From Streptomyces sp. Tue6028 (GTDB taxonomy: Bacteria; Actinomycetota; Actinomycetes; Streptomycetales; Streptomycetaceae): a DNA stretch of 64,000 bases. Each line of letters starts with the position of its first letter. The first letter of the stretch is position 1. The position numbers and the translations under genes were made by a program. The stretch covers positions 232,165 through 296,164 of the forward strand of contig NZ_MLCE01000006.1 in assembly GCF_002300165.1 (NCBI RefSeq), in the 5' to 3' direction. This document shows, one piece after another, positions 8,507 through 16,474 of this stretch. Below the pieces are notes generated by a model, which was given only the letters and a program-made list of their open reading frames with translations, had not been told where the DNA came from and did no database searches.

Positions 8507-9142
8507 TCAGTTCCAGTCGGAGAACGACGTGAATCCGCCGGCGTCGGTGAGCTGATCGGCCACGCCTTCGAGGTCCTCCGGGAGCAGGCTCCACACGATG
8601 AAGTCGGTACGGACGTCGGCCCAGCCGTCGTCCGTCCGCACGTGCACTATGCAGGCGTTGCGCAGGACGCCCTCGCTGATGCAGCCGATCTTCTGAGCGA
8701 CCTGCTGGGACGCGGTGTTGTCGGCCGCGGTGCGGACCTCGATCCGCTCGAACTTCTGGTCGCCGAACAGCCATTGGGCGGTGGCGAGCGCCGCCTCGGA
8801 GGCGTAGCCCTCGCCGCGGGCCCAGGGGGCGATGATGTACGACAGCTCGGTGGAGCGGATGTGCCAGTTCGTCTTGCCGAGCTGGACGATGCCCACGAGG
8901 CGCTGGGTGAGGAACTCGGTGACGGCGAGGTCGAGGCCACGGCCCGCGGCGCGTTCGGCGGGCGCGTACTCGGTGACCCAGTTGCGGGCCCCGTCCTCGC
9001 TGAAGGGCTGCGGCACGTCGGTCCAGGCCGCGACCTGCTCGTCGTTCATCATCTCGGCCAGTGCGGGGACGTCGTCCTCGTCGAGGGGACGCAGCACCAA
9101 CCGCTCCGTGCTGATGGAGATGTTGGGGAAGGTGCTCGTCAT
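8507..9142 (-). CDS. GNAT-family N-acetyltransferase (RimJ/RimL-like)
   Basis: A 211-residue acetyltransferase. I place the start at ATG 9142 (MTSTFPNISISTERL), because the STERLVLRPLDEDD opening is where RimJ/RimL-type proteins normally begin. The core includes LVGIVQLGKTNWHIRSTEL and IAPWARGEGYASEAALA, the pyrophosphate-binding loop for acetyl-CoA, followed by IEVRTAADNTASQQVAQKIG, a typical motif B. It probably acetylates a protein N-terminus or a small amine; the substrate is unknown. It stands alone, with metQ upstream across two hairpins. The frame is open to 9247, so a longer start cannot be excluded. Confidence 0.85.
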   Translation of the reverse strand: MTSTFPNISISTERLVLRPLDEDDVPALAEMMNDEQVAAWTDVPQPFSEDGARNWVTEYAPAERAAGRGLDLAVTEFLTQRLVGIVQLGKTNWHIRSTELSYIIAPWARGEGYASEAALATAQWLFGDQKFERIEVRTAADNTASQQVAQKIGCISEGVLRNACIVHVRTDDGWADVRTDFIVWSLLPEDLEGVADQLTDAGGFTSFSDWN

Positions 9143-9228
9143 GCGCCGCTCCGTAACCGTCGGGAACTTCGGGCCTTCAAAACCGTCGGGCCTGCTGAAC
9201 TGCCCAGCATGCAGCATGAAAGCACTGA

Positions 9229-9275
9229 ACCGCACCACGGGGTCCACCCCGGGCAGGGAGTGGACCCCGTGCGGT
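9229..9275. terminator. Large hairpin between metQ and the GNAT gene
   Basis: The left arm 9229-9247 pairs with the right arm 9260-9275 over 16 bp with a 3-base bulge. With the hairpin at 9293-9320 it forms a double terminator after metQ, on the minus strand. Confidence 0.6.
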
Positions 9276-9292
9276 GACGGAGGGGCCGGACG

Positions 9293-9320
9293 ACGGGGAC
9301 GGCTCAGGGGCCGTCCCCGT
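9293..9320 (-). terminator. metQ terminator hairpin
   Basis: Perfect 10-bp arms (9293-9302 and 9311-9320) around an 8-base loop, 23 bases past the metQ stop codon. It is G+C-rich and has no T-tract. Confidence 0.65.
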
Positions 9321-9343
9321 GGCGCGGCGGCCGTGCGGGACGA

Positions 9344-10174
9344 CTAGAACGACGGCAGGACGGAACCGGCGTACTTGTCCTCGATGAACTTCTTGACCTC
9401 GGGCGAGGTGAGGAGCTTGGCGAGCTTCTCGACGCGCGGGTCCTTCTCGTTGCCCTGCTTCACGGCGAGGACGTTGTTGTACGCGTTGTTCTTCGTGGAC
9501 TCCAGCGCGAGGGCGTCCTTGGCGGGCGAGAGACCGGCACCGATGGCGTAGTTGCCGTTGATCACCGCGGCGTCGACGTCCTTCAGGGAGCGCGGGGTCT
9601 GGGCCGCCTCGATCTCCTTGAACTGAAGGTCCTTCGGGTTCTTCGCGATGTCCTGCGGGGTCGCGGTGCCCTCCGAGCCGCTCTTGAGCGTGATGATGCC
9701 GCTGGCCGCGAGGAAGCGGAGGGCTCGCGCCTCGTTGTCGGCGTCGTTCGGGAGGGCGACGGTGCCGCCCTTCTTCAGGTCGTCGGCCTTCTTGACCTTC
9801 TCGGAGTAGAGGCCGAGGGGCTCCAGGTGAACCGTCGCGACCGAGGCGAGGTGCGAGCCGTTCTTCTTGTTGAAGTCTTCCAGGTACGGCTGGGTCTGGA
9901 AGTAGTTGGCGTCCACGGACCCGTCCTCGGTCGCCGTGTTCGGCGTGACGTAGTCGGTGAACTCCTTGACCTCCAGCTTGAGGCCGGCCTTCTTCGCCAG
10001 GTGGTCCTTGACGAACTCGAGGATCTCGGCGTGCGGCACGGGGGTGGCCGCGACGACGAGGGGGTCGGACGCCTTGGCCTTGGTGTCGGCCTTGTCGGAG
10101 CCGCAGGCGGTCAGGCCCAGGGTGAGGGCGCCGGTGGCGAGGACAGCTGCGGTGATCTTGGTGGTGTTACGCAC
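9344..10174 (-). CDS. metQ: Methionine ABC transporter substrate-binding lipoprotein
   Basis: A 276-residue NlpA/MetQ-family lipoprotein that captures methionine outside the membrane. The start is GTG at 10174, preceded by GGAGAAAGG. The signal peptide (RNTTKITAAVLATGALTLG) ends in a lipobox LTAC with the lipidated Cys at residue 24. The mature part has the family's opening VVAATPVPHAEILEFVKDHL and YFQTQPYLEDFNKKNGSHL, which contributes to the binding cleft. It is the last gene of metN-metI-metQ, 119 bases after metI. Confidence 0.95.
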   Translation of the reverse strand: MRNTTKITAAVLATGALTLGLTACGSDKADTKAKASDPLVVAATPVPHAEILEFVKDHLAKKAGLKLEVKEFTDYVTPNTATEDGSVDANYFQTQPYLEDFNKKNGSHLASVATVHLEPLGLYSEKVKKADDLKKGGTVALPNDADNEARALRFLAASGIITLKSGSEGTATPQDIAKNPKDLQFKEIEAAQTPRSLKDVDAAVINGNYAIGAGLSPAKDALALESTKNNAYNNVLAVKQGNEKDPRVEKLAKLLTSPEVKKFIEDKYAGSVLPSF

Positions 10175-10293
10175 GAAAAGTGCCTTTCTCCATGGGTGGT
10201 GCAACCCGCCGGGTGGGACGGGGAGTCGGGGTTGCGGCGGCTCCTGGCCGGCGTGCGCCGGCCGGGCCACCGGGTGGGGCGGGACGTCGGGGG

Positions 10294-11040
10294 TCAGCGG
10301 GTCTTGGTGGGCGTGGCGCCGACCGGGCCGCCGGGCAGGAATCCGGCGAGGACACGGAAGCGGAGCGGCTCGCCGCCCTTGCCCGCGCGGCGGTGCAGGA
10401 CGCGGGCACCGGAGTCGCCCGCGAACTGGATGACGGCGATGACGACGGCGAGGACGGCCACGATGAGCCACATCAGTTCGGACTCGAAGCGCTGGTAGCC
10501 GTAGCGGATCGCGAGGTCGCCGAGGCCGCCCGCGCCGACGGTGCCGGCCATCGCGGAGTAGCCGATGATGGCGACGACCGTGGTCGTGGTGGCCGAGATC
10601 AGCGACGGCAGGGACTCGGGCACGAGCACCTTGCGGACGACGGTCCAGGTGTTGCCGCCCATCGACTGCACGGCTTCGACCAGACCGCCGTCGACCTCAC
10701 GCACGGACGTCTCGACGAGCCGCGCGAAGAACGGGATGGCGCCGACGGCGAGCGGCACGATGGCGGCCTCGCGGCCGATGGTCGTACCGACGATCCAGCG
10801 GGTGAAGGACATCAGAGCGACCATCAGGATGATGAAGGGCATCGAGCGGACGATGTTCACGACCTGCCCGATGACCTTGTTCACCACGGTGTTCTGCACC
10901 AGGCCGCCGCGGTCCGTGAGAACCAGCAGGACACCCAGCGGAAGGCCGGCGAGGACGGCGATGAGCGTGGACCAGCCGACCATGTAGAGCGTGTCCCAAC
11001 ACGCCTGGGACAGCAGCGGCTGCATCTCGGACCAGGTCAC
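10294..11040 (-). CDS. metI: Methionine ABC transporter permease
   Basis: A 248-residue inner-membrane permease with about five hydrophobic helices. It starts at GTG 11040, whose GTGA overlaps the metN stop codon. The BPD_transp_1 coupling loop is visible around EAVQSMGGNTWTVVRKVLVPE, the EAA-type motif contacting the ATPase. It should form a homodimer carrying D/L-methionine across the membrane. The C-terminus is basic (RRAGKGGEPLRFR). Confidence 0.95.
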   Translation of the reverse strand: MTWSEMQPLLSQACWDTLYMVGWSTLIAVLAGLPLGVLLVLTDRGGLVQNTVVNKVIGQVVNIVRSMPFIILMVALMSFTRWIVGTTIGREAAIVPLAVGAIPFFARLVETSVREVDGGLVEAVQSMGGNTWTVVRKVLVPESLPSLISATTTTVVAIIGYSAMAGTVGAGGLGDLAIRYGYQRFESELMWLIVAVLAVVIAVIQFAGDSGARVLHRRAGKGGEPLRFRVLAGFLPGGPVGATPTKTR

Positions 11041-12086
11041 TTGGCACCTTCCCCGACCAGTACGGGCTCCTGGCCCAGGACGTCGATCTGCAGGCCCTGC
11101 TCGCGGAGGAAGCCGATCGGTACGACGTTGTCCTCGTAGCGGCCGGGCAGTTCGATGCGCATGCGGCCGACCTGCTTGCCGCCGACGGTGTCCATCGCGG
11201 CGCCGAGGATCGAGATGTCGATGTTGTACGTGCGGGCGAGCTGCGAGACGACGGGCTGGGTGGCCGCCTCGCCGTGGAAGGTGACGTCGATGACGGTGCG
11301 GTCCTCGCCGGAGGCGTCGCCGCTGACCGGGAAGAGCGCGGAGGCCAGCTCGGAGCCGGGCGTGGCGAGCAGTTCGCTGACGGTCCCGGACTCGACGATC
11401 CTGCCCTTCTCCATGAGCGCGGCCGAGTCGCAGATGCTCTTGACGACGTCCATCTCGTGGGTGATGAGCAGGACGGTCAGGCCCAGCTGCCGGTTCAGGT
11501 CGCGCAGCAGCTGGAGGATGGAGCGGGTGGTCTCCGGGTCGAGGGCGCTGGTCGCCTCGTCGGACAGGAGCACCTTGGGGTCGCCGGCGAGGGCGCGGGC
11601 GATGCCGACGCGCTGCTTCTGGCCGCCGGAGAGCTGCGCCGGGTAGGCCTTGGCCTTGTCGGAGAGGCCGACCAGGTCGAGGAGTTCGAGGGCCTTGCGG
11701 CTGCGTTCCCTGCCGGAGACGCCGAGGATCTCGAGCGGCAGCTCGATGTTGTCCTGGACGGTGCGCGAGGACAGCAGGTTGAAGTGCTGGAAGACCATGC
11801 CGATGCCACTGCGCGCCTGGCGCAGTTCCTTGCCGGCGCGGGGGCCGCGGCCGGCGAGTGCGGTGAGGTCCTGTCCCGCGACGGTGACCGTGCCGGAGGT
11901 GGGGCGCTCCAGGAGGTTGACGCAGCGGATGAGCGAGGACTTGCCGGCGCCGGACTGGCCGATGACGCCGTACACCTCGCCTTCGCGGACGTGCAGATCG
12001 ACGCCGTCGAGGGCGATGACCTCCCGGCCGCGCGAACGGTAGACCTTGGTGAGGCCCGTTGTCGTGATCACTGGGGTTTCCGTCAC
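11037..12086 (-). CDS. metN: Methionine ABC transporter ATP-binding protein
   Basis: A 349-residue ATPase. Walker A is GQSGAGKSS (about 43-51), the signature is LSGGQKQRVGIARAL, Walker B is VLLSDEATSALDP and the switch His is in LLITHEMD. The C-terminal 80 or so residues (DVTFHGEAATQPVVSQLA onward) form the NIL domain, which in MetN binds methionine and inhibits transport. I choose GTG 12086 (VTETPVITTTG) as the start; GTG 12071 and ATG 12128 are alternatives, and no strong ribosome site decides. The 190 bases upstream contain hairpins and a short Cys/Met leader ORF, suggesting control by translation-coupled attenuation. Confidence 0.94.
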   Translation of the reverse strand: MTETPVITTTGLTKVYRSRGREVIALDGVDLHVREGEVYGVIGQSGAGKSSLIRCVNLLERPTSGTVTVAGQDLTALAGRGPRAGKELRQARSGIGMVFQHFNLLSSRTVQDNIELPLEILGVSGRERSRKALELLDLVGLSDKAKAYPAQLSGGQKQRVGIARALAGDPKVLLSDEATSALDPETTRSILQLLRDLNRQLGLTVLLITHEMDVVKSICDSAALMEKGRIVESGTVSELLATPGSELASALFPVSGDASGEDRTVIDVTFHGEAATQPVVSQLARTYNIDISILGAAMDTVGGKQVGRMRIELPGRYEDNVVPIGFLREQGLQIDVLGQEPVLVGEGAK

Positions 12087-12147
12087 TGTCGAGTGCAGGG
12101 CGTGGGTGTGCGCCGGGCACGGGTGCATGCGGTCGGGAACGCGGCAC

Positions 12148-12171
12148 GGTTCTCGCGATGGCGAAGGAACC
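12148..12171 (-). promoter_or_regulatory. Hairpin in the metN leader
   Basis: A 5-bp plus 4-bp stem (12148-12156 with 12161-12171, 2-base bulge, GATG loop) lies about 60 bases before the chosen metN start. Together with the 12237-12256 hairpin it may be part of the attenuation structure. Confidence 0.4.
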
Positions 12172-12236
12172 GGAAGGAGAAACGTGTGCGCGGGGCAGCC
12201 GGAGTCACGTACGCGGTACGGGACAGGGCGCGGCGG

Positions 12237-12256
12237 TCTCGCTTCGGGGCGCGAGA
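12237..12256 (-). promoter_or_regulatory. Hairpin just after the leader ORF
   Basis: A 6-bp stem (12237-12242 with 12251-12256) with an 8-base loop starts about 24 bases after the leader-peptide stop codon. That is the position where a ribosome stalled on the Cys/Met codons would influence folding. Confidence 0.4.
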
Positions 12257-12279
12257 TCAGGCGGTGGTGCGGGGGCCCT

Positions 12280-12366
12280 CTAGAAGGCGCACATTCGACA
12301 CATACAACGAGCACCGGGCGTCATGGTCGCCTCGGTCGCAAGGATGCGGCTGCTCGTCGTGGTCAT
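12280..12366 (-). CDS. Cys/Met-rich leader peptide of metNIQ (putative attenuator uORF)
   Basis: A 28-codon ORF from ATG 12366 to TAG 12280, found by reading the sequence. It ends in ARCMCRMCAF: three Cys and two Met within six codons (two TGT, one TGC, two ATG), just before the stop. A -10-like TTTACT (12379-12374) ends 7 bases before the ATG, so the mRNA may start at the ATG and be leaderless. An internal ATG at 12324 gives a 14-residue alternative. Cys-rich leaderless leader peptides that attenuate sulfur genes are known in mycobacteria. Here I infer that ribosome stalling when Cys or Met is short controls metNIQ. The peptide itself probably has no other function. Confidence 0.65.
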   Translation of the reverse strand: MTTTSSRILATEATMTPGARCMCRMCAF

Positions 12367-12401
12367 GGGTGCAAGTAAAGCAGACCCACAGGCGGGGCCT
12401 G

Positions 12402-12432
12402 CCACCGCTGTCCGAATAGCGGACAGCGGTGG
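12402..12432 (-). terminator. HAD phosphatase terminator
   Basis: Perfect 13-bp arms (12402-12414 and 12420-12432) with loop aatag, 13 bases after the HAD gene stop codon. It insulates the metNIQ leader from upstream transcription. Confidence 0.75.
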
Positions 12433-12445
12433 ACACACCGTCCCG

Positions 12446-13087
12446 TCAGGCGGAGATCTCCACGCCGTGGTCGGTGACCAGGACGGACAAGGCGGAGAGG
12501 TCCTCGACCACCAGGTCGGCGTCCAGCTCGTGGGCGCGGTGCGTTGTGGTCAATGCCACTGTCGTCATTCCGGCCGCGCGGCCCGCCTGGAGACCGGCCG
12601 GGGCGTCCTCGAAGACGACGCAGCGCGCCGGGTCGACGCCCAGCTCACGGGCCGCGAGGAGGTAGGGCTCGGGGTCGGGTTTGCCGCGGGTGATGTCGTC
12701 CGCGGCGATCATCGTCTTGGGGCGGATGCCGACCTCTTCGAGCCGGGCCTCGGCCAGCCGGCGGGTGGCCGAGGTGACCACGGCCCAGCGCTCGGCGGGC
12801 AGCGCGTCGAGCAGCGCGAGGGTGCCGGGCAGCGCCACGACCCCGCCGGGCACGTCCTCGACCTCCAGCTGTTCGATGCGCGCGAGGGCCTCGGGCACGA
12901 CGTCGGCGGGCAGCAGGTCGGCGGCTATCTCGACGGCGGGGCGGCCGTGCAGCTCGATCCGGGCGAAGTCGTCAGCCGTGATGCCGTACTCCGTCGCCCA
13001 TCGCCTCCAGCAGCGGTTCACCGACTCGAGGGATGAGACGAGCGTTCCGTCGTTGTCGAACAGGAGGGCATCTGCATGGATCTTCAT
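12446..13087 (-). CDS. HAD-superfamily hydrolase (sugar-phosphatase/phosphoglycolate phosphatase type)
   Basis: A 213-residue HAD subfamily IA phosphatase starting at ATG 13087. Motif I is LLFDNDGTLV with both Asp residues (nucleophile and acid/base), motif II is VVTSAT, and motif III/IV is GKPDPEPYLLAARELG followed by VVFEDAPAGLQAG, the Mg2+-binding acidic pair. The helical cap begins after SSLESVNRCWRRW. The family dephosphorylates small phosphometabolites such as sugar phosphates; GLQAGRAAGM resembles sugar-phosphatase (YfbT-like) members. It is a single-gene unit ending at a perfect terminator. Confidence 0.9.
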   Translation of the reverse strand: MKIHADALLFDNDGTLVSSLESVNRCWRRWATEYGITADDFARIELHGRPAVEIAADLLPADVVPEALARIEQLEVEDVPGGVVALPGTLALLDALPAERWAVVTSATRRLAEARLEEVGIRPKTMIAADDITRGKPDPEPYLLAARELGVDPARCVVFEDAPAGLQAGRAAGMTTVALTTTHRAHELDADLVVEDLSALSVLVTDHGVEISA

Positions 13088-13156
13088 GCCGCCGACCCTA
13101 CGGGGCACCCCGGGGGCGAGCGCATCGGGCCTTTTGGCCCGTAATAGGGTCACGGC

Positions 13157-13516
13157 ATGCTTGATGCCCTGACGGTCGCCACCGCCGTCGCCGCGCTCGC
13201 GCTCGCCGCCTGGTGCGGCTGGGCCGCCTACCGTGATCAGCCCACGAAGGACTGGCACTTCATCGGCATGGCCGTGGTGTCGCTGCTCGCCCTGGTCCAG
13301 CTGGTGATCGGCATCGTCCAGCTGGCACGCGGCGAGAAGCCGGAGCAGGGCACGACGATCTTCGTGGCGTACCTGCTCGGCGCCTTCGCGTGCATTCCCG
13401 CCGCGGGCTTCATGTCGCTCGCGGAGCGCACCCGCTGGGGTTCGGTCACGGTGGCGGCCGGCGGTGTGGTCCTCGCCGTCCTCGAGGTGCGGCTCTATGA
13501 CATCTGGGGAGGCTGA
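13157..13516 (+). CDS. Small integral membrane protein (four predicted helices)
   Basis: A 119-residue protein with hydrophobic segments at about residues 5-24, 37-57, 66-85 and 93-110, joined by short loops (YRDQPTKDW, ARGEKPEQG, SLAERTRWG). I recognise no catalytic motif. The next gene, also a membrane protein, begins two bases after its stop codon, so the two are probably translated together and may form one complex. Conserved membrane pairs like this are common in Streptomyces, but I cannot name a function. Confidence 0.8.
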   Translation: MLDALTVATAVAALALAAWCGWAAYRDQPTKDWHFIGMAVVSLLALVQLVIGIVQLARGEKPEQGTTIFVAYLLGAFACIPAAGFMSLAERTRWGSVTVAAGGVVLAVLEVRLYDIWGG

Positions 13517-13517
13517 G

Positions 13518-13988
13518 ATGACGGCCACGGACGAGAACGGCGTCGTGCCCGGCGGGACGGGCGTGCCGGACGGGACGCCGAAGCAGCGGACACGGCTCAT
13601 CAGCGGCCCCGGGATGCTGCTGCTGTGGCTGTACGGCGTGATGGTCGTGGGCGCCGTCTCGCGGTCCGCCGTGCAGATCTCCACGGAGTTCGACAAGGCA
13701 CCGCTGGCCTACTCGCTGTCCGCGGTGGCGGGTGTCGTCTACGGCTTCATCACGTACTCGCTGGTGCGCGGCGGCGAGACGGCCCGCAGGGCGGCGCTGG
13801 TGTGCTGTGCCGCCGAACTCGCGGGCGTGCTGATCGTGGGCACCTGGACGCTGGTGGAGCCCTCCGCCTTCCCCGACGCCACGGTGTGGTCGGACTACGG
13901 GATGGGCTATCTGTTCATTCCGGTGCTGCTGCCGCTGTCGGCGATGTACTGGCTGCGCAAGGCCCGCACGACGGCCCGGCCGGCCTGA
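13518..13988 (+). CDS. Integral membrane protein, partner of upstream gene
   Basis: A 156-residue protein. It starts at ATG 13518 with GGGGAGG upstream, overlapping the end of the previous gene. A hydrophilic N-terminus of about 30 residues is followed by four hydrophobic segments (LLLWLYGVMVVGAV, LSAVAGVVYGFITYSL, AALVCCAAELAGVLIVGTW, YLFIPVLLPLSAMYWL) and ends with a basic tail. The function is unknown. The tight coupling with 13157-13516 suggests a small heteromeric membrane complex. Confidence 0.82.
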   Translation: MTATDENGVVPGGTGVPDGTPKQRTRLISGPGMLLLWLYGVMVVGAVSRSAVQISTEFDKAPLAYSLSAVAGVVYGFITYSLVRGGETARRAALVCCAAELAGVLIVGTWTLVEPSAFPDATVWSDYGMGYLFIPVLLPLSAMYWLRKARTTARPA

Positions 13989-14179
13989 AGCTGAACAGGC
14001 CTGACCCTGAACCGGCCTGACCGCTGAACCCGGCAGGCCACCGAGTCCGACAGGCCGCCCGGCGGCGGGAGTCGGGCGCACCGGAGAGCCGCCCCTCGCC
14101 GGCCCGAGTCGCGCTGCCACCCGGCCGTTCGCGGGTGGTGCCGCGGTGGCCCCGGTCGGTGACCGGGGCCCGGGGCCGG

Positions 14180-14683
14180 TCAGGCGCTGGTCGCGTACGC
14201 GCTCGCGTCGGCGCCCTTCGCCAGCGTCACCAGCGTGAGCCGCTCGTCGACGCGCTCGGTGGAGACGGGCGCGTAACCGTGCTTGCGGTACAGGCGCAGA
14301 TTGCGGTCGCTGCGGTGCCCGGTGAAGAGCTGGAAGGACTTGGCCGTGCCGTCCGCGCCGAGCTGTGCCTCGATCGCGGCGAGCAGCCGTCCGCCGAGCC
14401 CGTGCCGCTGCATGCGCGGGTGGACGATGAGCTTGTTGATGCGGGCCGTGCCGTCGTCGTCCACCGCGCCGCGGACCGAGGCCACCACCTCCGCCCCGAG
14501 CCGCGCCACGAGGACGGTGCCGCTGGCGAGTTCCGCCCTGAGGGAGTCGAGCGGCTGGGTGAGCGGCTCGATTCCGTAGTCGCCGTAGAGCTCGGCCTCG
14601 CTCTGGTAGCAGAGGTACTGCAGCTTGAGGATCTGTTCGGCGTCCTCTTCGGTCGCCGCCGAGATGGTCACGCTCATGCCCAT
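14180..14683 (-). CDS. GNAT-family N-acetyltransferase
   Basis: A 167-residue acetyltransferase. GGGAGG lies 9 bases before ATG 14683; a second ATG at 14677 is possible. Motif A is INKLIVHPRMQRHGLGGRLLAAIEAQ, with the Q/RxxGxG/A loop that holds acetyl-CoA pyrophosphate; NLRLYRKHGYAP is motif B with the usual Tyr. It follows the small sigma factor on the same strand after 58 bases, so they may share a transcript. The substrate is unknown. Confidence 0.88.
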   Translation of the reverse strand: MGMSVTISAATEEDAEQILKLQYLCYQSEAELYGDYGIEPLTQPLDSLRAELASGTVLVARLGAEVVASVRGAVDDDGTARINKLIVHPRMQRHGLGGRLLAAIEAQLGADGTAKSFQLFTGHRSDRNLRLYRKHGYAPVSTERVDERLTLVTLAKGADASAYATSA

Positions 14684-14741
14684 GTGTGCATGCCTCCCGC
14701 TCACCTGTTCCGCCGGTAGTCCCTCACTCCTATCCCCGCCG

Positions 14742-15245
14742 TCAGCGAGCCGCAACCTCCACCGTCAGCAATCGCCGCAGACATCCCAGGCATCTGGAAC
14801 GTTCCGGGCCCAGACTGCCCTGTGAGATACCCAACTCCCCCGCGATCTCCCGGTATGTGAGGTCTTTCGGCGAGAGCAGCGCCGCCATGAGGCTCGGGCA
14901 GCGGCCCGGCAGTCGGCGCACGGCGTCGTGCAGCACGCGCCGCCGTTCGGACGTCATCGCCTGCTGTTCGGGCCCGGGCCCGCCGAGGTCCGCGGGCTCG
15001 GCGGCGAAGGGCTGCTCGACACGGGCGGTGCGACGGCTGCGACGGGCCTCGGAGCGCACGGCGCGGCGCAGCCAGCCCTGCGGGTCCTCGGGCGGACCGC
15101 CCGCGTCGAGGCGCTCCAGCAGGCGGAGCCAGACGGCCTGTTCGAGGTCTCCCTGCTCGGCGCCGGAGGCGTACGCCTCGGCCGAGGCCTCGGCGACGAG
15201 GAGCGGGCGCAGGGTGGAAACCATCTCGTGGGTCATGTGCGGCAC
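14742..15245 (-). CDS. Small sigma-70-family (ECF-like) RNA polymerase sigma factor
   Basis: A 167-residue sigma-like protein. Region 2 is abbreviated (about residues 20-65; DLEQAVWLRLLERLDAGG, DPQGWLRRAVRSEARR). Region 4 is clear near the C-terminus: RRLPGRCPSLMAALLSPKDL and TYREIAGELGISQGSLGPER, a helix-turn-helix that reads -35 elements. No anti-sigma gene is adjacent. The start is uncertain: GTG 15245, ATG 15236 or ATG 15224. A 13-bp terminator stem ends only four bases before the GTG, leaving no room for a normal Shine-Dalgarno there, so the later ATGs or a leaderless start deserve weight. Confidence 0.82.
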   Translation of the reverse strand: MPHMTHEMVSTLRPLLVAEASAEAYASGAEQGDLEQAVWLRLLERLDAGGPPEDPQGWLRRAVRSEARRSRRTARVEQPFAAEPADLGGPGPEQQAMTSERRRVLHDAVRRLPGRCPSLMAALLSPKDLTYREIAGELGISQGSLGPERSRCLGCLRRLLTVEVAAR

Positions 15246-15249
15246 GACG

Positions 15250-15283
15250 CGGCCGCCCCGGCGTCAGGTTGCCGGGGCGGCCG
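15250..15283 (-). terminator. Perfect 13-bp terminator after the glycerophosphodiesterase gene
   Basis: Arms 15250-15262 and 15271-15283 pair perfectly around an 8-base loop, 27 bases past the stop codon at 15311. It abuts the start of the sigma-factor gene. Confidence 0.8.
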
Positions 15284-15310
15284 TCTGTCACCCCATCCGG
15301 GGTCGCCGGG

Positions 15311-16474
15311 TCATCCGTTGACGAAGTCGGCGCGGGCCAGCAGCGCGGTGTCCGCGTTGTCGGAGAAGACGCCGTCGATGCCCGTCGCGAAGTACGTCTT
15401 GAAGGCACCGAACGCGTCGCCGTAGGCGGTCGGGTCGGTGCCCTTCCGGAAGTTCGCGGGGAGGAAGGGGTTCTCGTTGCGCATGGTGTAGGGGTGCAGG
15501 ATCAGGCCCGCCTTGTGCGCGTCGGCGACGAGCGTGGTCGGCGTGGTGAGGTTGCCGCTCGCGTCCTTGGGGATGACCAGGTCGAGCGTGGGGCCGATGC
15601 CCTGCGCGTACGAGGCGATCCACGTCAGGCCCTCGGGCTTGACCAGGTCGGCGACCGTGCGCGGGTCGCCCGCCTCGACGAAGTCCCAGGGGCGGCTGCT
15701 CGCGCCGGACAGCAGCACGACGAGCGGGTTGTCGACCAGCTTGTTCAGCCGCTGCATGCTGCTCGGCTCGAAGGACTGGAGGATGACCGGCGCGTTCTTC
15801 CCGTCCTTGCCGTACTTGCGCAGCAGCTTGGCGACCCGCTCCTCCAGCCCGAGGCCGAGCTTGCGGAAGTAGGTGGGGTGCTTGGTCTCGGGGTAGATCC
15901 AGACCTGCTTGCCGCGCTTACGGGTCTGCTCGTCCTGCCAGCGGAGCACCTCCTCGAAGGTCGGTATCTCCCAGCGGCCGTCGTAGAGCGTGTTGTGCGG
16001 ACGGTTGGCGGGGATGCGCTCGACGGCCCGCAGCGTCTTCAGCTCGGCGAGGGTGAAGTCCTCGGTGAACCAGCCGGTGGTGGCGACGCCGTCGAGCGTC
16101 TTCGTGGTCTTGCGGTCGGCGAACTCGGGGTGTGCCGCGACGTCCGTGGTCCCGCCGATCTCCGGTTCGTGCCGGCACACGAGGTGGCCGTCCTTGGTGG
16201 GCACCAGGTCGCCCGCCTCGACGACGTCGGCGCCCATGTCGAGGGCCAGCTGGTACGAGCCGAAGGTGTGCTCCGGTCGATAACCACTCGCCCCGCGATG
16301 TCCGATGACGGTCGGTTTGGGCAGGCTCCGGTAGCCGCCCGAGCCCTGCCGCCCGTCCGCTCTCGCCGTACCCGTCGCGCCGAGGACGGCTCCGCCCGCC
16401 CCGAGCACCGCCGCACCGAGCAGCGCGCGCCGCGCCGTACCCCGTCCCTGTCCGTCCGACTCCTGCGCCACCAT
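15311..16474 (-). CDS. Exported glycerophosphodiester phosphodiesterase (GlpQ type)
   Basis: A 387-residue secreted enzyme that hydrolyses glycerophosphodiesters to glycerol-3-phosphate and an alcohol, probably for phosphate and carbon scavenging. The N-terminus (GTARRALLGAAVLGAGGAVL, then an ARADG cleavage region) resembles a twin-arginine signal. The GDPD core starts with VIGHRGASGYRPEHTFGSY, holding the His-Arg and Glu of the metal site, followed by GADVVEAGDLVPTKDGHLV and CRHEPEI. Near the C-terminus comes GIDGVFSDNADTALLAR. ATG 16474 follows GGGAGGAG. It is divergent from the acyltransferase gene and ends at a strong hairpin. Confidence 0.93.
   Translation of the reverse strand: MVAQESDGQGRGTARRALLGAAVLGAGGAVLGATGTARADGRQGSGGYRSLPKPTVIGHRGASGYRPEHTFGSYQLALDMGADVVEAGDLVPTKDGHLVCRHEPEIGGTTDVAAHPEFADRKTTKTLDGVATTGWFTEDFTLAELKTLRAVERIPANRPHNTLYDGRWEIPTFEEVLRWQDEQTRKRGKQVWIYPETKHPTYFRKLGLGLEERVAKLLRKYGKDGKNAPVILQSFEPSSMQRLNKLVDNPLVVLLSGASSRPWDFVEAGDPRTVADLVKPEGLTWIASYAQGIGPTLDLVIPKDASGNLTTPTTLVADAHKAGLILHPYTMRNENPFLPANFRKGTDPTAYGDAFGAFKTYFATGIDGVFSDNADTALLARADFVNG

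Noticed and set aside
12087..12400. SAM riboswitch (SAM-IV or S-box) before metN
   Set aside because: I could not lay out the conserved core or pseudoknot. The short Cys/Met ORF explains the leader better.
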